Below are positions 34,033 to 42,738 of a DNA stretch of 64,000 bases, piece after piece (the stretch's first letter is position 1; every line of letters begins with the position of its first letter). The notes under the pieces were generated by a model. The model saw only the letters and a list, made by a program, of their open reading frames with translations, did no database searches and was not told the DNA's origin. A program made the position numbers and the translations under genes. Source of the DNA: Microbacterium sufflavum (GTDB taxonomy: Bacteria; Actinomycetota; Actinomycetes; Actinomycetales; Microbacteriaceae); contig NZ_JAHWXK010000001.1 of the NCBI RefSeq assembly GCF_023091155.1, positions 1,488,001 to 1,552,000 of the forward strand, read 5' to 3'.

Positions 34033-34871
34033 GCTTCCTCCCATTCGGGGTCGTCGGCGATCGAGGCCGGAGTGCGGCGCAGCACCGTGACCCCGCCGGA
34101 GACGGAGTTGGCGCGCAGGTCGACGAAGCGCCCGGCGAGCTCGCCCGTGGTGCCGGTGTAGTTGCTCGGACCGGACGAGCTGCGCTCGACGCCGTCGATC
34201 AGGAGGCGGCCGCTGAGCGAGCGGATCACGTAGTTCGCGGCGAGCGACTCGTCGAGGCGCACGGTGGTGCCGCCCGACACCGAGTTGACGGTGATGGTGT
34301 TCACGTCGCCCGCGGCGTCGATCGTCGTGGAGCCGGAGACGATGTCGACGACCGCCTTGCGCACGGTGCCGGTCACCGCGACGTCGCCCGAGACGCTGTT
34401 GGCGTTGATGGAGCCGGTGAGGCCGCGCACCTGCACGTCGCCGGAGACGGAGTTGACGCTGAGGTCGCCGATGAGGGTGTCGACGATGATGTCGCCCGAG
34501 ACGGTGTTGAGGCGGGCGTCGTTGCGGATGCCGGAGACGAGGGCGCCGGCGCTGACGACGCCGAGGGTGAGGGCGATCGACCGGGGGACGGCGACGCTGA
34601 CCTCGGCGCGCGGGCCGCCCGAGCCGAAGTTGCGGAACACCTCGAGGAAGTTGTCCCAGCCGAGCTGCGGGTGGTCGATCTCGACCTCGCCGTCGTGGGA
34701 CTCGATGCGGAGGTCCTTCGTGGTGACGCCGTGCACCTCGATGCGGATGCCCGGTTCGTCGTGGGCGATGACGTCGACCTGTCCGCCGACCAGGCCGATC
34801 TTGAGCCGGGTGGCCGACTCGATGTCGATGACGCGTTCCTCGCCGGGGGCGATGAGCCACTTCTCGGTCAT
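34029..34871 (-). CDS. DUF4097 beta-strand repeat protein (adhesin-like)
   Basis: 280 residues. Regular repeats such as N-T-V-S-G-D-I, N-S-V-S-G-D-V, N-S-V-S-G-G-T (about every 18-20 residues from 120 to 245) form a beta-helix of the DUF4097 family. There is no signal peptide or membrane segment, so it stays cytosolic or is handed over by another route. Pairing with a PadR regulator is a recurring actinobacterial and Firmicutes arrangement; the molecular role is unknown. Confidence 0.88.
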   Translation of the reverse strand: MTEKWLIAPGEERVIDIESATRLKIGLVGGQVDVIAHDEPGIRIEVHGVTTKDLRIESHDGEVEIDHPQLGWDNFLEVFRNFGSGGPRAEVSVAVPRSIALTLGVVSAGALVSGIRNDARLNTVSGDIIVDTLIGDLSVNSVSGDVQVRGLTGSINANSVSGDVAVTGTVRKAVVDIVSGSTTIDAAGDVNTITVNSVSGGTTVRLDESLAANYVIRSLSGRLLIDGVERSSSGPSNYTGTTGELAGRFVDLRANSVSGGVTVLRRTPASIADDPEWEEA

Positions 34872-34893
34872 GTGCTTCTCCTTGAGTCGGAAT

Positions 34894-34935
34894 CACGATA
34901 TATCGTGTGTCCCTCAGTGAACACGATATATCTCG
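34894..34935. promoter_or_regulatory. Twin PadR-type operators of the DUF4097/PadR operon
   Basis: CACGATATATCGTG (34894-34907) is a perfect 14-bp palindrome. The second copy CACGATATATCTCG (34922-34935) shares the first 11 bases. Their starts are 28 bp apart, close to three helical turns. ATATAT is also the likely -10 area. Binding by the PadR product is inferred. Confidence 0.7.
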
Positions 34936-34963
34936 ATGTGTCAAGGGTGACCGCCACGACCGC

Positions 34964-34994
34964 TTGACATTGACGTTGCGTCAACTTCTACCGT
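34964..34994 (+). promoter_or_regulatory. MerR-type promoter with 19-bp spacer
   Basis: TTGACA (34964-34969) and TACCGT (34989-34994) are 19 bp apart, the over-long spacing of MerR-activated promoters. The spacer holds the dyad TTGACG-TTG-CGTCAA (34970-34984), which matches the TipA-family operator class. It drives the TipAL-type gene 27 bp downstream. Confidence 0.8.
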
Positions 34995-35021
34995 GGAGAC
35001 ATCACACCGAGAGGAGGAGAC

Positions 35022-35807
35022 ATGACGAAGGCGGACTGGTCGATCCAGGAGATCGCACGGCTCGCGGGCACCACGAGCAGGACGCTGCGTCACTACGACG
35101 ACATCGGCCTGCTCCCGCCCTCGCGCATCGCCGCGAACGGCTACCGGCACTACGACGGCGAGGCGCTCGTGCGGCTGCAGCGCATCCTGCTGCTGCGCGA
35201 GCTCGGACTCGGACTGCCGCAGATCGCCGACGTGCTGCGCGCCGACGCCGCACCGACCGAGGCCGCAGCCCTCGAGACCCACCTCGCGCTGCTGCGCGCG
35301 GAGCAGAACCGGCTGGCGCGGCAGATCGCGTCGGTCGAATCCACCATCACGGCATTGAGAGGAGGTGAGAACCTCATGGCAGAGAACATGTTCGACGGCT
35401 TCGACCACACCCAGTACAAGGAGGAGGTCGAGGAGCGCTGGGGTCGTCAGGCCTACGCCGACAGCGACCGCTGGTGGCGCGGGATGACCGACGCCGAGCG
35501 CGCCGACTGGCAGCAGCGCGTGTCCGACCTCGGACGCGACTGGGTCGCCACGGCCGAGAGCGGTGCCGACCCCGAGTCCCCCGAGGCGCAGGAGCTCGCG
35601 CGACGTCACGTCGAGTGGCTCACGGGCATCCCCGGCACACCCGCCGCGGCGCCCGGCGGCGACGTGAAGGCGTACGTGACCGGGCTCGGCGAGATGTACG
35701 TCGCCGACCCGCGCTTCGGCGCGAACTACGCGACCTCGGACGGCGGCACCCGCGGCGCCGAGTTCGTGCGCGACGCCCTCCGCATCTACGCGGACGGCAA
35801 CCTCTAG
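35022..35807 (+). CDS. TipAL-type MerR regulator with TipAS antibiotic-binding domain
   Basis: 261 residues. The MerR HTH (about 7-75: I-Q-E-I-A-R-L-A-G-T-T-S-R-T-L-R-H-Y-D-D-I-G-L-L) and a dimerisation helix (78-115) precede a TipAS domain (about 125-261; M-F-D-G-F-D, Y-x-E-E-V-E-E-R-W-G, A-Y-A-D-S and F-G-A-N-Y). In Streptomyces TipAL binds thiopeptides such as thiostrepton and activates its own gene. Here the promoter has the matching dyad and 19-bp spacer. A near-perfect internal ribosome-binding site would give the ligand domain alone. The ligand in this organism is unknown. Confidence 0.92.
   Translation: MTKADWSIQEIARLAGTTSRTLRHYDDIGLLPPSRIAANGYRHYDGEALVRLQRILLLRELGLGLPQIADVLRADAAPTEAAALETHLALLRAEQNRLARQIASVESTITALRGGENLMAENMFDGFDHTQYKEEVEERWGRQAYADSDRWWRGMTDAERADWQQRVSDLGRDWVATAESGADPESPEAQELARRHVEWLTGIPGTPAAAPGGDVKAYVTGLGEMYVADPRFGANYATSDGGTRGAEFVRDALRIYADGNL
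35360..35368 (+). promoter_or_regulatory. Internal Shine-Dalgarno for a TipAS-like short isoform
   Basis: AGGAGGTGA is complementary to the 16S rRNA 3' end over nine bases and lies 7 nt before an in-frame ATG at 35376 (M-A-E-N-M-F-D). Translation from it gives 143 residues, essentially the length of TipAS of Streptomyces lividans (144 by my recollection). This is far stronger than most start sites in the window. Confidence 0.75.
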
Positions 35808-35821
35808 CGGGTCCGGCCCGT

Positions 35822-35851
35822 CGCCCCGCTCCTGTCACCGGGAGCGGGGCG
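35822..35851 (+). terminator. Hairpin terminator after the TipAL-type gene
   Basis: CGCCCCGCTCC and GGAGCGGGGCG, 11-bp perfect stem with an 8-nt loop, 15 bp past the stop and convergent with the hydrolase gene. Confidence 0.8.
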
Positions 35852-35863
35852 CCGGGCACAGGC

Positions 35864-36625
35864 TCAGCCGGACGCCGCGCCGAGGTGACGGGCGAAGAAG
35901 CGAGCGGCGTCGTCCGCAGCGAAGGCCGGCACCCCGGTGTGGCCGCCCAGGTTGGCCTGCAGCGTCTTCTCCGAGGAGGCGAACGCGTCGAACAGCTCGA
36001 GCGCCATCGCGCGGTCGTTACCCTCGTCGTCCCACTGCAGCAGCACGTGCACCGGGATCGTGATCCGTCGGGCCTCGGCGAAGGTCGCGCGCGGCACGTA
36101 GCTCCCGGCGAACAGGCCCGCGGCGACGATCCGCGGGTCGACAGCGGCCAGGCGCGTCGCGACCGCGATCACCCCGCCCGAGATCCCGACGCGCTCGCCG
36201 ATCTCCGGCAGCGCGAGCACCGCGTCCATGGTCCGCTGCCACTCGGGCACCGCCGCGTCGACGAGCGGCAGGATCAGCCGATCGATCAGCTCGTCGCCTG
36301 GCGCGCGCGCTTCGTCGAGTGCGCGGACCAGGTCTGCGCGGGCCTCGGCGGCACCGGCGAGCGGTGTGCGCTCGCCCGCACCGGGAAGCTCGATCGCGAC
36401 GGCGGCGAACCCCTGCGCGGCACACGCCCGCGCCCGGCCGGCGAGACGGGAGCGCATTCGCTGCAGGCCGAAGCCGCCGGGCTGGCCCAGCAGGACGAGC
36501 GGAACGGGGGTGTCGGGAGAGGCGGAGACGGGGGTCCAGAGCACGCCGGGGACGCCCCCGAGGACGAACTCCCGTTCGATGACGCCGTCGCTGAGATGCG
36601 GCGCCGAGGTGAAGTGCATGGTCAT
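35864..36625 (-). CDS. Alpha/beta hydrolase, dienelactone hydrolase-like
   Basis: 253 residues. The nucleophile elbow reads G-I-S-G-G (near residue 148), with an Asp in Q-W-D-D-E-G-N and a His in G-G-H-T-G, in the order Ser-Asp-His expected for the fold. No signal peptide. It likely cleaves an ester or lactone; the substrate is unknown. The MTMHFTSAP start is preferred, though an ATG two codons in (MHFTS) could also serve. Confidence 0.82.
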   Translation of the reverse strand: MTMHFTSAPHLSDGVIEREFVLGGVPGVLWTPVSASPDTPVPLVLLGQPGGFGLQRMRSRLAGRARACAAQGFAAVAIELPGAGERTPLAGAAEARADLVRALDEARAPGDELIDRLILPLVDAAVPEWQRTMDAVLALPEIGERVGISGGVIAVATRLAAVDPRIVAAGLFAGSYVPRATFAEARRITIPVHVLLQWDDEGNDRAMALELFDAFASSEKTLQANLGGHTGVPAFAADDAARFFARHLGAASG

Positions 36626-36854
36626 GGTCGTACCTTTCGGGAATGCGGCAGAACTGCGGCACTCCCGGGCGACCTATCGCCCGACCGCGACTCCTCGGAG
36701 GAGCACCGACGTCGTTGTGAACACGGACACCACCTCCTCGCCTCGGGCACGGGATCCCAGGCTACCGCGCGGTCGAGGGCGGCCGCCGTACCGAATCCGG
36801 ACGGCGGCGCGCAAGGGGGCGCTCCGCGGCGACGCCCGGGCGTAGGGTCGGGTC

Positions 36855-37226
36855 ATGGTCCACCGACGTCGGCGCTCGAACGCCGCGCCGCTGTTCGTCG
36901 CCGCGGCCGCCGCCTACACGGCGAACTGCGCCCTCGGCGCCTCGGTCGCCCTCCGCCTGGTCGACACCCGGAACTTCCGGTGGCTGCACCACGCGCTCTA
37001 CATCGCCACCTGCGCGACCGCGGCGCTCGCCGCCAGCGCCGGGCTGTGGGGCGAGCCGCGTCGCCCCAGCCGCCGCGCCGCCCTCGCCCTGCTCCCCGCG
37101 GCCGCGCCGCTCGCCGCGATCCCGTACCTCGGCACGCACACGCGCCGCCACCCGCTCGTGGCGCTGGCCGCCGCGCCCTTCGTCCTCGCGGGACTGCTGC
37201 TCTCCCGCTCCGCCGACCGGAAGTGA
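36855..37226 (+). CDS. Small membrane protein, unknown
   Basis: 123 residues. Basic N-terminus R-R-R-R-S, then three or four hydrophobic stretches. Features include Y-T-A-N-C-A-L-G and [12 protein letters not shown] do not recognise it. It lies 4 bp upstream of the nitroreductase start, so the two probably share a transcript. Confidence 0.6.
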   Translation: MVHRRRRSNAAPLFVAAAAAYTANCALGASVALRLVDTRNFRWLHHALYIATCATAALAASAGLWGEPRRPSRRAALALLPAAAPLAAIPYLGTHTRRHPLVALAAAPFVLAGLLLSRSADRK

Positions 37227-37230
37227 ACGC

Positions 37231-38046
37231 ATGGAACTCCTCGACGCCATCCGCCGCCGCAAGACCACCAACGGCCCGTTCCTGCCCGACCCCGTGTCGG
37301 AGGAGCACCAGCGCATCCTGCTGGAGGCGGCAGGGCGGGCGCCGTCGCAGCTGAACAGCCAGCCGTGGCGCTTCGTGGTGATCGAGAACCGCGACACCAT
37401 CGAGCAGATCGCGCGCATCTCGGGCGAGAGCATGACCGAGGCGATGTCGAACGGCACCTTCTTCGAGCGCTACAAGCCGTACTTCCGGTTCAGCGAGGAG
37501 GAGATGGAGCAGAAGCGCAGCGGGATGCTGTTCGACAAGCTCCCCGCTCCGCTGCGGCCGTTCACCTCGCAGGTGTTCACGAAGCGGGGCCAGACGCTCA
37601 TGAACACGTTCGGGGTGCCGAAGACGCTCGGCTCGGAGAACCGCAAGCTCGTGGCAGGGTCGCCGCTGCTGCTCGGGGTAATGCTCGACCGCAGCGAATA
37701 CCGGCCGGGACAGCTGTCGTCGTTCTACTCCGTGTTCAGCATGGGGGCCGCGATGGAGAACGTGTGGCTCACCACGGTCGAGCTCGGGATGGGCATCCAG
37801 TTCATCTCCTTCCCGATGGAGGTGCCCGGGCGCTGGGACGAGATCGTGTCACTGCTGCGCGTGCCCGACGACCTGGAGCTCATGGCCGTGTACCGGCTGG
37901 GGTACCTGCCGCCCGAGCAGCGGCGCCCGGCGATCGACTGGTCGAGCAGCCAGCGCAAGCTCGCGTCGCAGTACGTGTTCCGCGAGAGCTGCGACACCCC
38001 GCAGCAGGGGTGGGACGAGCCGCTGCGCGACGCCAAAGCGGGGTAG
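37231..38046 (+). CDS. Nitroreductase-family FMN oxidoreductase
   Basis: 271 residues, longer than minimal nitroreductases (about 200-220) through a central insertion (about 75-130). Family motifs are [36 protein letters not shown] and the [11 protein letters not shown] end. It would use FMN and NAD(P)H to reduce nitro compounds, quinones or similar. It is the last host-like gene before a marked change in base use at about 38.05 kb. Confidence 0.9.
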   Translation: MELLDAIRRRKTTNGPFLPDPVSEEHQRILLEAAGRAPSQLNSQPWRFVVIENRDTIEQIARISGESMTEAMSNGTFFERYKPYFRFSEEEMEQKRSGMLFDKLPAPLRPFTSQVFTKRGQTLMNTFGVPKTLGSENRKLVAGSPLLLGVMLDRSEYRPGQLSSFYSVFSMGAAMENVWLTTVELGMGIQFISFPMEVPGRWDEIVSLLRVPDDLELMAVYRLGYLPPEQRRPAIDWSSSQRKLASQYVFRESCDTPQQGWDEPLRDAKAG

Positions 38047-38429
38047 GCATCCGCTTGTTCTCTGGATGGACGATCCTCATCGGCACGGTGGCCGTCAAGG
38101 CCGAACGCGCCCCGGACGACAGTGACGTTCCCGGCCCCCGGCCCCGGCCGCAGGGTCAAAGCATGGCCGCGCGGCGTGAAGATGCGGCGCGAGCCGCAAT
38201 GGCGACCGAGAGTCGTCTCGTAGGGGAAACAAACAGGGCTTGATCGAAGGTGGCCAGGGGCTACCCAGTCGGTGGCCCGAGACCGAGCCTGCACGCGGCT
38301 CGAGAAGCCGGTTTCCGAAAACGCTCGTTTCGGGCGTAGAGCTCCCATGCGCCTGGTTGGCGCACCACTACCGATTGCCGTAAGCCGGTTGTGGCAGGGA
38401 TGTTCGGAGGCCGCGAGTACCCTGGGCGG
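38047..38429. other. 383-bp gap at the left edge of the atypical region
   Basis: No credible gene. It contains the 24-bp near-palindromic site at 38313-38336. The sequence drops in GC bias from here on. Short open frames on both strands lack ribosome-binding sites and resemble no known protein. Confidence 0.6.
38313..38336. repeat. Divergent copy of the island's 24-bp dyad
   Basis: T-T-CCGAAAACGCTCGTTTCGGGCG matches the copy at 39088 at 18 of 24 positions by hand alignment, keeping the A-A-A-C-G / C-G-T-T-T core. Arms CCGAAA and TTTCGG pair. With the copy at 39088 it brackets the hydrolase gene between them. Confidence 0.5.
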
Positions 38430-39080
38430 ATGCGAGTGTATGTACACGGCGCGGGTCGCCAGGGCACTGATGCCTGGCCTTCAATCCCCACCCAGGGGTC
38501 GCAGTTCGCGTGTCTTGACTTCACTGGACCGATGGACGCGAACGTTGCTTCTCTCTCTGCGCTCACACCGCGCGATGCGGTCGTTCTTGCGCACTCCGCC
38601 GGCGCCGTGCCCGTGTTCCTCGCTCTGCAGGCGCATCAGATTGCTCCATGCGCACTCGTTCTGCTGGAGCCTGGACTGTATGACGTCGCCAGGGGCGATG
38701 CGGCGATCGAACGCCACATCGACGCGATGACTCGCGCCAGAACCCTCTCTCGCAGAGGCGACCTGTTCGGTTACTGGTCCATCGTCCGGCCGCTCATGTT
38801 CGGAGGCCCCGCCGACCGTTCTCGCTGGGACGCGGAGCGGGAGGTCGCCGCGAGATTTGAAGCGAAGCAGCCCCCGTGGGGATTCGGAGTGACAAGCTCC
38901 GCGATCAACGGAGTGCCCACCCTTGTCATCACGGGAGGATGGAACGCGGAGTACGAGGCGATAGCGGGCGTTTTGGTAGGAGAGGGTGCGAGACACGTTC
39001 AGCTCTCCGGCACGAATCACAGACCGCAGGATCATTCAGGCTTCGCCGACACAGTCGACGCGTTCCTCTCCGGGCTCTAA
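38430..39080 (+). CDS. Alpha/beta hydrolase in the atypical region
   Basis: 216 residues. The start M-R-V-Y-V-H-G-A-G gives an early oxyanion-type H-G segment, then the nucleophile region L-A-H-S-A-G (Ser in an A-H-S-A-G variant of G-x-S-x-G), and a C-terminal N-H-R-P-Q that may hold the catalytic His. V-L-L-E-P-G and T-L-V-I-T-G-G-W-N are typical strand-loop segments. Its codon use differs from the neighbours. Substrate unknown; it may have travelled with the island or be a separate cassette. Confidence 0.78.
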   Translation: MRVYVHGAGRQGTDAWPSIPTQGSQFACLDFTGPMDANVASLSALTPRDAVVLAHSAGAVPVFLALQAHQIAPCALVLLEPGLYDVARGDAAIERHIDAMTRARTLSRRGDLFGYWSIVRPLMFGGPADRSRWDAEREVAARFEAKQPPWGFGVTSSAINGVPTLVITGGWNAEYEAIAGVLVGEGARHVQLSGTNHRPQDHSGFADTVDAFLSGL

Positions 39081-39087
39081 GCGGGCT

Positions 39088-39111
39088 TGCCGGAAACGAT
39101 CGTTTGCGGCA
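39088..39111. repeat. 24-bp near-palindrome, left island boundary
   Basis: TGCCGGAAACGA followed by TCGTTTGCGGCA: arms match 11 of 12. Its reverse complement matches the copy at 45330 at 23 of 24 positions; in direct orientation the match is 22 of 24. It lies 7 bp after the hydrolase stop. Confidence 0.75.
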
Positions 39112-39137
39112 GCTTTGCGAAGTGAGCAGATTTGTCC

Positions 39138-39183
39138 TGCCGCAAAGGCTTACCGAAACGCGGATCCGGCGGACGTTTCTGGC
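39138..39183. repeat. Degenerate half-sites next to the left dyad
   Basis: TGCCGCAAAGG (39138-39148), then ACCGAAACG (39152-39160) and its inverse CGTTTCTGG (39174-39182) repeat parts of the main dyad. The layout recalls accessory subsites of a serine resolvase res site. No function shown. Confidence 0.4.
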
Positions 39184-39300
39184 GGGAGTTGCCGGCGGTG
39201 TCGGTGATCGAGGTGCGGGGCATCGCTGACGTGTGTCCCTGTCGGGGCGATCGCTCTCATGACACATCGGTGAACAACCGCGCCGCGGCTTGCCCTTTCA

Positions 39301-39334
39301 TATCGAGGTGCGTCAATATAGACGCATGTCGATA
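39301..39334 (+). promoter_or_regulatory. 34-bp dyad over the trxB start, probable ArsR operator
   Basis: Arms TATCGA-GG-TGCGTC and GACGCA-TG-TCGATA around AATATA match 12 of 14. The ATG of trxB (39326) lies inside the right arm, and the AT-rich centre probably holds the -10. ArsR-type repressors bind such AT-centred dyads and let go on As(III). No Shine-Dalgarno is visible, so the mRNA is probably leaderless. Confidence 0.7.
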
Positions 39335-40303
39335 CAAGAGGTTGAGCTAGTCATCGTCGGTTCCGGCCCTGCGGGGTACACGGCGGCCGTCTATGCCGCG
39401 CGTGCTGGTCTCGCTCCGGTAGTGATTGCCGGTTCGGTGACTGCTGGCGGCGCACTGATGACCACGACCGAGGTGGAGAACTTCCCTGGTTTCGTCGAGG
39501 GCGTGCAGGGCCCCGAGCTCATGGAGGCCATGCGCGCGCAGGCCGAACGCTTCGGTGCCCGTATTCTCCTCGACGACGCCGTCCGCGTCGACCTTGACGG
39601 CTCCATTAAGACGATCGAGACAGGCTCTGGTGAGACTTTCCTTGCCCGCGCGGTGATCCTGACGATGGGGTCCGCCTACCGCAAGCTCGGTATTCCCGAT
39701 GAGGAGAGACTCACCGGCCGCGGCATCTCCTGGTGCGCCACCTGCGACGGGTTCTTCTTCCGCGACCAAGAGATCGTCGTCGTCGGCGGTGGGGACTCCG
39801 CGATGGAAGAGGCACTGTTCCTGACCCGCTTCGCATCGAAAGTCACCGTGGTGCACCATCGCGGTGAGTTCCGGGCCTCGAAAATCATGGCGCAGCGGGT
39901 GCTCGACCATCCCAAGATCGAGGTCGTCTGGAACAGCGAGGTCGTGGGCCTCATCGGCGCGGAGAAGGTGGAGGCGGTCACACTGCGCGATACCGTCGCC
40001 GGCGCCGAGCGGCAGCTGCCGGCCACAGGAGTCTTCGTCGCGATCGGTCATGATCCGCGGTCCGAGATCGTCACCGGGCTCGTCGAGACGGATGCCGATG
40101 GCTACGTGCTCGTTGAGCACCCTTCAACCCGCACGAACCTGGCGGGCGTCTTCGCTGCCGGCGATCTCGTCGACCACACGTACCGCCAGGCAATCACCGC
40201 CGCCGGTACTGGATGCGCCGCAGCACAAGACGCCCAGCACTACCTCGCTGCGCTCGACGAGACCGCACCAGTATCAATCGAGACTGAGGAGGTCTACGCA
40301 TGA
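39326..40303 (+). CDS. trxB: Thioredoxin reductase TrxB
   Basis: 325 residues. FAD site G-S-G-P-A-G at 12-17, redox pair C-A-T-C at 137-140 ([10 protein letters not shown]), NADPH site G-G-G-D-S-A near 155, and C-terminal G-V-F-A-A-G-D. It reduces the thioredoxin encoded next door (ATGA overlap). As first gene of an ars operon it likely powers the arsenate reductases rather than serving as the housekeeping copy. Confidence 0.95.
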   Translation: MSIQEVELVIVGSGPAGYTAAVYAARAGLAPVVIAGSVTAGGALMTTTEVENFPGFVEGVQGPELMEAMRAQAERFGARILLDDAVRVDLDGSIKTIETGSGETFLARAVILTMGSAYRKLGIPDEERLTGRGISWCATCDGFFFRDQEIVVVGGGDSAMEEALFLTRFASKVTVVHHRGEFRASKIMAQRVLDHPKIEVVWNSEVVGLIGAEKVEAVTLRDTVAGAERQLPATGVFVAIGHDPRSEIVTGLVETDADGYVLVEHPSTRTNLAGVFAAGDLVDHTYRQAITAAGTGCAAAQDAQHYLAALDETAPVSIETEEVYA

Positions 40304-40626
40304 GCGCACCCATCACCGCCACCGACGCCACCTTCCAGGCCGAGGTCCTCAATTCCGAGATCCCCGTCGTCGTCGATATCTGGGCCACCTGGTGTGGGCC
40401 CTGCAAGCAGGTCGCGCCCATCCTGGACCAACTCGCCGTCGAATACGACGGCCGCGTGAAGATCGTCAAGCTCGACGCCGACCAGAACCCCGAGACCGTC
40501 ACCGCAATCGGCGTCACCTCCATCCCCACCCTCGGCTTCTACACGGGAGGCGAACGAGTGGACATGCTCATCGGCGCCCACCCGAAGCCCGCCATCGCCG
40601 AGAAGATGGATGCGCTTCTCGCATGA
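40300..40626 (+). CDS. trxA: Thioredoxin TrxA
   Basis: 108 residues, normal length. Active site W-C-G-P-C at 31-35 (Cys32, Cys35), the cis-Pro in S-I-P-T-L near residue 74, and G-A-H-P-K-P near the end. Overlaps trxB and acr3 by 4 bp each. Probable electron donor to ArsC and to the phosphatase-like domain of the fusion protein. Confidence 0.95.
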   Translation: MSAPITATDATFQAEVLNSEIPVVVDIWATWCGPCKQVAPILDQLAVEYDGRVKIVKLDADQNPETVTAIGVTSIPTLGFYTGGERVDMLIGAHPKPAIAEKMDALLA

Positions 40627-41720
40627 GCACCGCAACCGTACCCACCACAGCCCCGGCCACGCGCCGCCTGTCGACCCTCGACCGCTGGCTGCCACTCTGG
40701 ATCGGCCTGGCTATGGTCGGCGGCATCGTCATCGGCCGCTTCATCCCCGGTGTCTCCGGCGTCCTGGCCAGCCTCGAGGTCGGCGGGGTATCGATCCCGA
40801 TCGCCCTCGGCCTACTGGTGATGATGTACCCGGTCCTCGCGAAGGTCCGCTACGACAAGGTCGCCGCCGTCACCGGCGATAAGAGACTCCTGATCTCGTC
40901 GCTGGTCCTCAACTGGCTCGTCGGGCCGGCGCTGATGTTTGCCCTCGCGTGGGCGTTCCTACCCGACCTGCCCGAGTACCGCACCGGCCTCATCATCGTG
41001 GGGCTCGCGCGCTGCATCGCCATGGTCGTCATCTGGAACGATCTCGCCTGCGGCGACCGCGAAGCCGCAGCGGTGCTCGTGGCCATCAACTCCGTCTTCC
41101 AGGTCATCGCCTTCTCGCTGCTCGGCTGGTTCTACCTCACGGTCCTCCCTGGCTGGCTCGGCCTCGATTCCCAGGGCCTCGATATCTCGGTCTGGCAGAT
41201 CGCGTTGAACGTGCTGATCTTCCTCGGGATCCCCCTCGTCGCGGGATTCGCCTCCCGCTTCATCGGTGAACGCGCCAAGGGACGCGACTGGTACGAAGAC
41301 AGCTTCCTGTCGAAGATCGGCCCCTGGGCGCTCTACGGTCTGCTGTTCACGATCGTGCTGCTGTTCGCCCTGCAGGGTGAGCAGGTCACGAGCCGACCGT
41401 GGGATGTCGCCCGGATCGCGCTCCCGTTGCTGGTGTACTTCGGCGTCATGTGGTTCATAGGCCTCTTCACCGGCAAGGCCCTTGGGCTCGGATACGCACG
41501 ATCGTCGACACTGGCATTCACTGCCGCCGGCAACAACTTCGAACTCGCCATTGCCGTCGCCATCGGCACCTTCGGTGCGACGTCCGGTCAGGCCCTCGCC
41601 GGAGTCGTCGGCCCCCTGATCGAGGTGCCGGTCCTGGTCGGGCTCGTCTACGTCTCACTCTGGGCGGCCCGCCGCTGGTTCCACACCGACCCGTACACCG
41701 CTGAGAGGATTTCGTCATGA
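40623..41720 (+). CDS. acr3: Arsenite efflux permease Acr3 (ArsB-type role)
   Basis: 365 residues, ten predicted membrane helices. The helix-4 motif G-L-A-R-C-I-A-M-V-V-I-W-N-D-L-A includes the conserved Cys needed for As(III) transport, and the helix-9 area reads A-A-G-N-N-F-E-L-A-I-A-V-A. These distinguish Acr3 from ArsB proper. It exports As(III) driven by the proton force. ATGA overlap with trxA upstream, and it runs into the ArsR fusion gene by 4 bp. Confidence 0.95.
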   Translation: MSTATVPTTAPATRRLSTLDRWLPLWIGLAMVGGIVIGRFIPGVSGVLASLEVGGVSIPIALGLLVMMYPVLAKVRYDKVAAVTGDKRLLISSLVLNWLVGPALMFALAWAFLPDLPEYRTGLIIVGLARCIAMVVIWNDLACGDREAAAVLVAINSVFQVIAFSLLGWFYLTVLPGWLGLDSQGLDISVWQIALNVLIFLGIPLVAGFASRFIGERAKGRDWYEDSFLSKIGPWALYGLLFTIVLLFALQGEQVTSRPWDVARIALPLLVYFGVMWFIGLFTGKALGLGYARSSTLAFTAAGNNFELAIAVAIGTFGATSGQALAGVVGPLIEVPVLVGLVYVSLWAARRWFHTDPYTAERISS

Positions 41721-42712
41721 ACGTCACCCTGGCAACCGCAGACGACACCTGCAGTCCCGTCGCCACTCATGCGATCGGGCTGGAAGCAGCTTCCGCGGTG
41801 GCGGCGACGTTGAAGGCTCTGTCGGATCCGCTACGGCTGCGGATGCTGTCGGCCATCGCGTCCGACCCGCGCGGCGAGTCGTGCGTGTGCGATCTCGCCG
41901 AGCTCGCCGACGTTGCCCAGCCGACGGTGTCTCACCACCTCAAGGTGCTCAAGGACGTCGATGTGCTCACCTCCGAGCGACGGGGAACATGGGTCTGGTA
42001 CCGGATCAATCCGAACCGCCGCGCCGCGGTAACCGCACTCCTGGACTCCTTCGCTCCCGCGTCCATCGCCCATCCGGACGGCACTGACGCGGGGGACGAG
42101 GAGCTTCGCCCCGACTTCGATGCGCGGGTGACGCGTCTCGCTGAGGAGCTGGCAGGTGAGGTTCCTGAACTCGATGAGGATGTCGTGCTGTCGATCGTCC
42201 GCGAGTCGTACACGTCGCTTGCCCGGTCGGCCCGCGTCACCTCGGCTCTGGTGCCTCTCACCGAGCGCTTTGCCCGTCAACGTCTCGCCGACCTCACCCG
42301 TGACCGTGACGCGTCGGTGCCTCAGGTGCTGTTCGTCTGCGTCGCGAACGCTGGGCGTTCGCAGCTCGCCGCAGCGCTCGTCAACAAGCTCGCCGCCGGC
42401 AAGGTTGTCGCTCGCTCGGCAGGATCCACTCCGGCGGACGTCATCCATCCGCATGTGCGCTCGATCCTCGCCGAGATCGAAGGCAATCAGGCAGCAGAGC
42501 GCTTCCCGAAGCCGCTCACCGACGACGCCGTGCGCGCGGCCGACATTGTCATCACGATGGGCTGCGGCGACGTCTGCCCGATCATCCCCGGCGTGCGCTA
42601 CGACGACTGGGCCGTCGGAGACCCGGCCCTCGCCTCACGCGAAGGCGTCGAAGCCATCCGTGACGACATCGCCGAACGTGTGCGGGCCCTCGTCGACGAC
42701 CTCCTCAACTGA
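41717..42712 (+). CDS. ArsR regulator fused to a low-molecular-weight phosphatase/arsenate-reductase domain
   Basis: 331 residues. The winged helix (about 25-110) has E-S-C-V-C-D-L with Cys56 and Cys58, the classic As(III) site, and the recognition helix Q-P-T-V-S-H-H-L-K-V-L. A helical three-helix-type linker (about 130-195) leads to an LMW-PTP domain (203-331) with P-loop C-V-A-N-A-G-R (Cys208-Arg214) and Cys283/Cys287 in T-M-G-C-G-D-V-C-P. The usual His of C-V-H-N-A-G-R is Ala210. Regulator and reductase functions may therefore sit in one chain; catalysis is untested. Confidence 0.93.
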   Translation: MNVTLATADDTCSPVATHAIGLEAASAVAATLKALSDPLRLRMLSAIASDPRGESCVCDLAELADVAQPTVSHHLKVLKDVDVLTSERRGTWVWYRINPNRRAAVTALLDSFAPASIAHPDGTDAGDEELRPDFDARVTRLAEELAGEVPELDEDVVLSIVRESYTSLARSARVTSALVPLTERFARQRLADLTRDRDASVPQVLFVCVANAGRSQLAAALVNKLAAGKVVARSAGSTPADVIHPHVRSILAEIEGNQAAERFPKPLTDDAVRAADIVITMGCGDVCPIIPGVRYDDWAVGDPALASREGVEAIRDDIAERVRALVDDLLN

Positions 42713-42738
42713 CCGACATCTCACTCTCAGGAGCAACC

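Noticed and set aside
36626..36854. Small Arg/Pro-rich frames ahead of the 36855 gene
   Set aside because: No start signal, biased toward Arg and Pro as expected for random GC-rich DNA.
38047..38429. Possible gene on either strand in the 383-bp gap
   Set aside because: Frames lack ribosome-binding sites and family resemblance.
39088..39111. Integron attC site
   Set aside because: No GTTRRRY/RYYYAAC core sites and no integrase. The dyad is a simple palindrome.
39081..39325. Gene or gene remnant between hydrolase and trxB
   Set aside because: Only the dyad, half-sites and trxB promoter were seen; frames are short and noisy.
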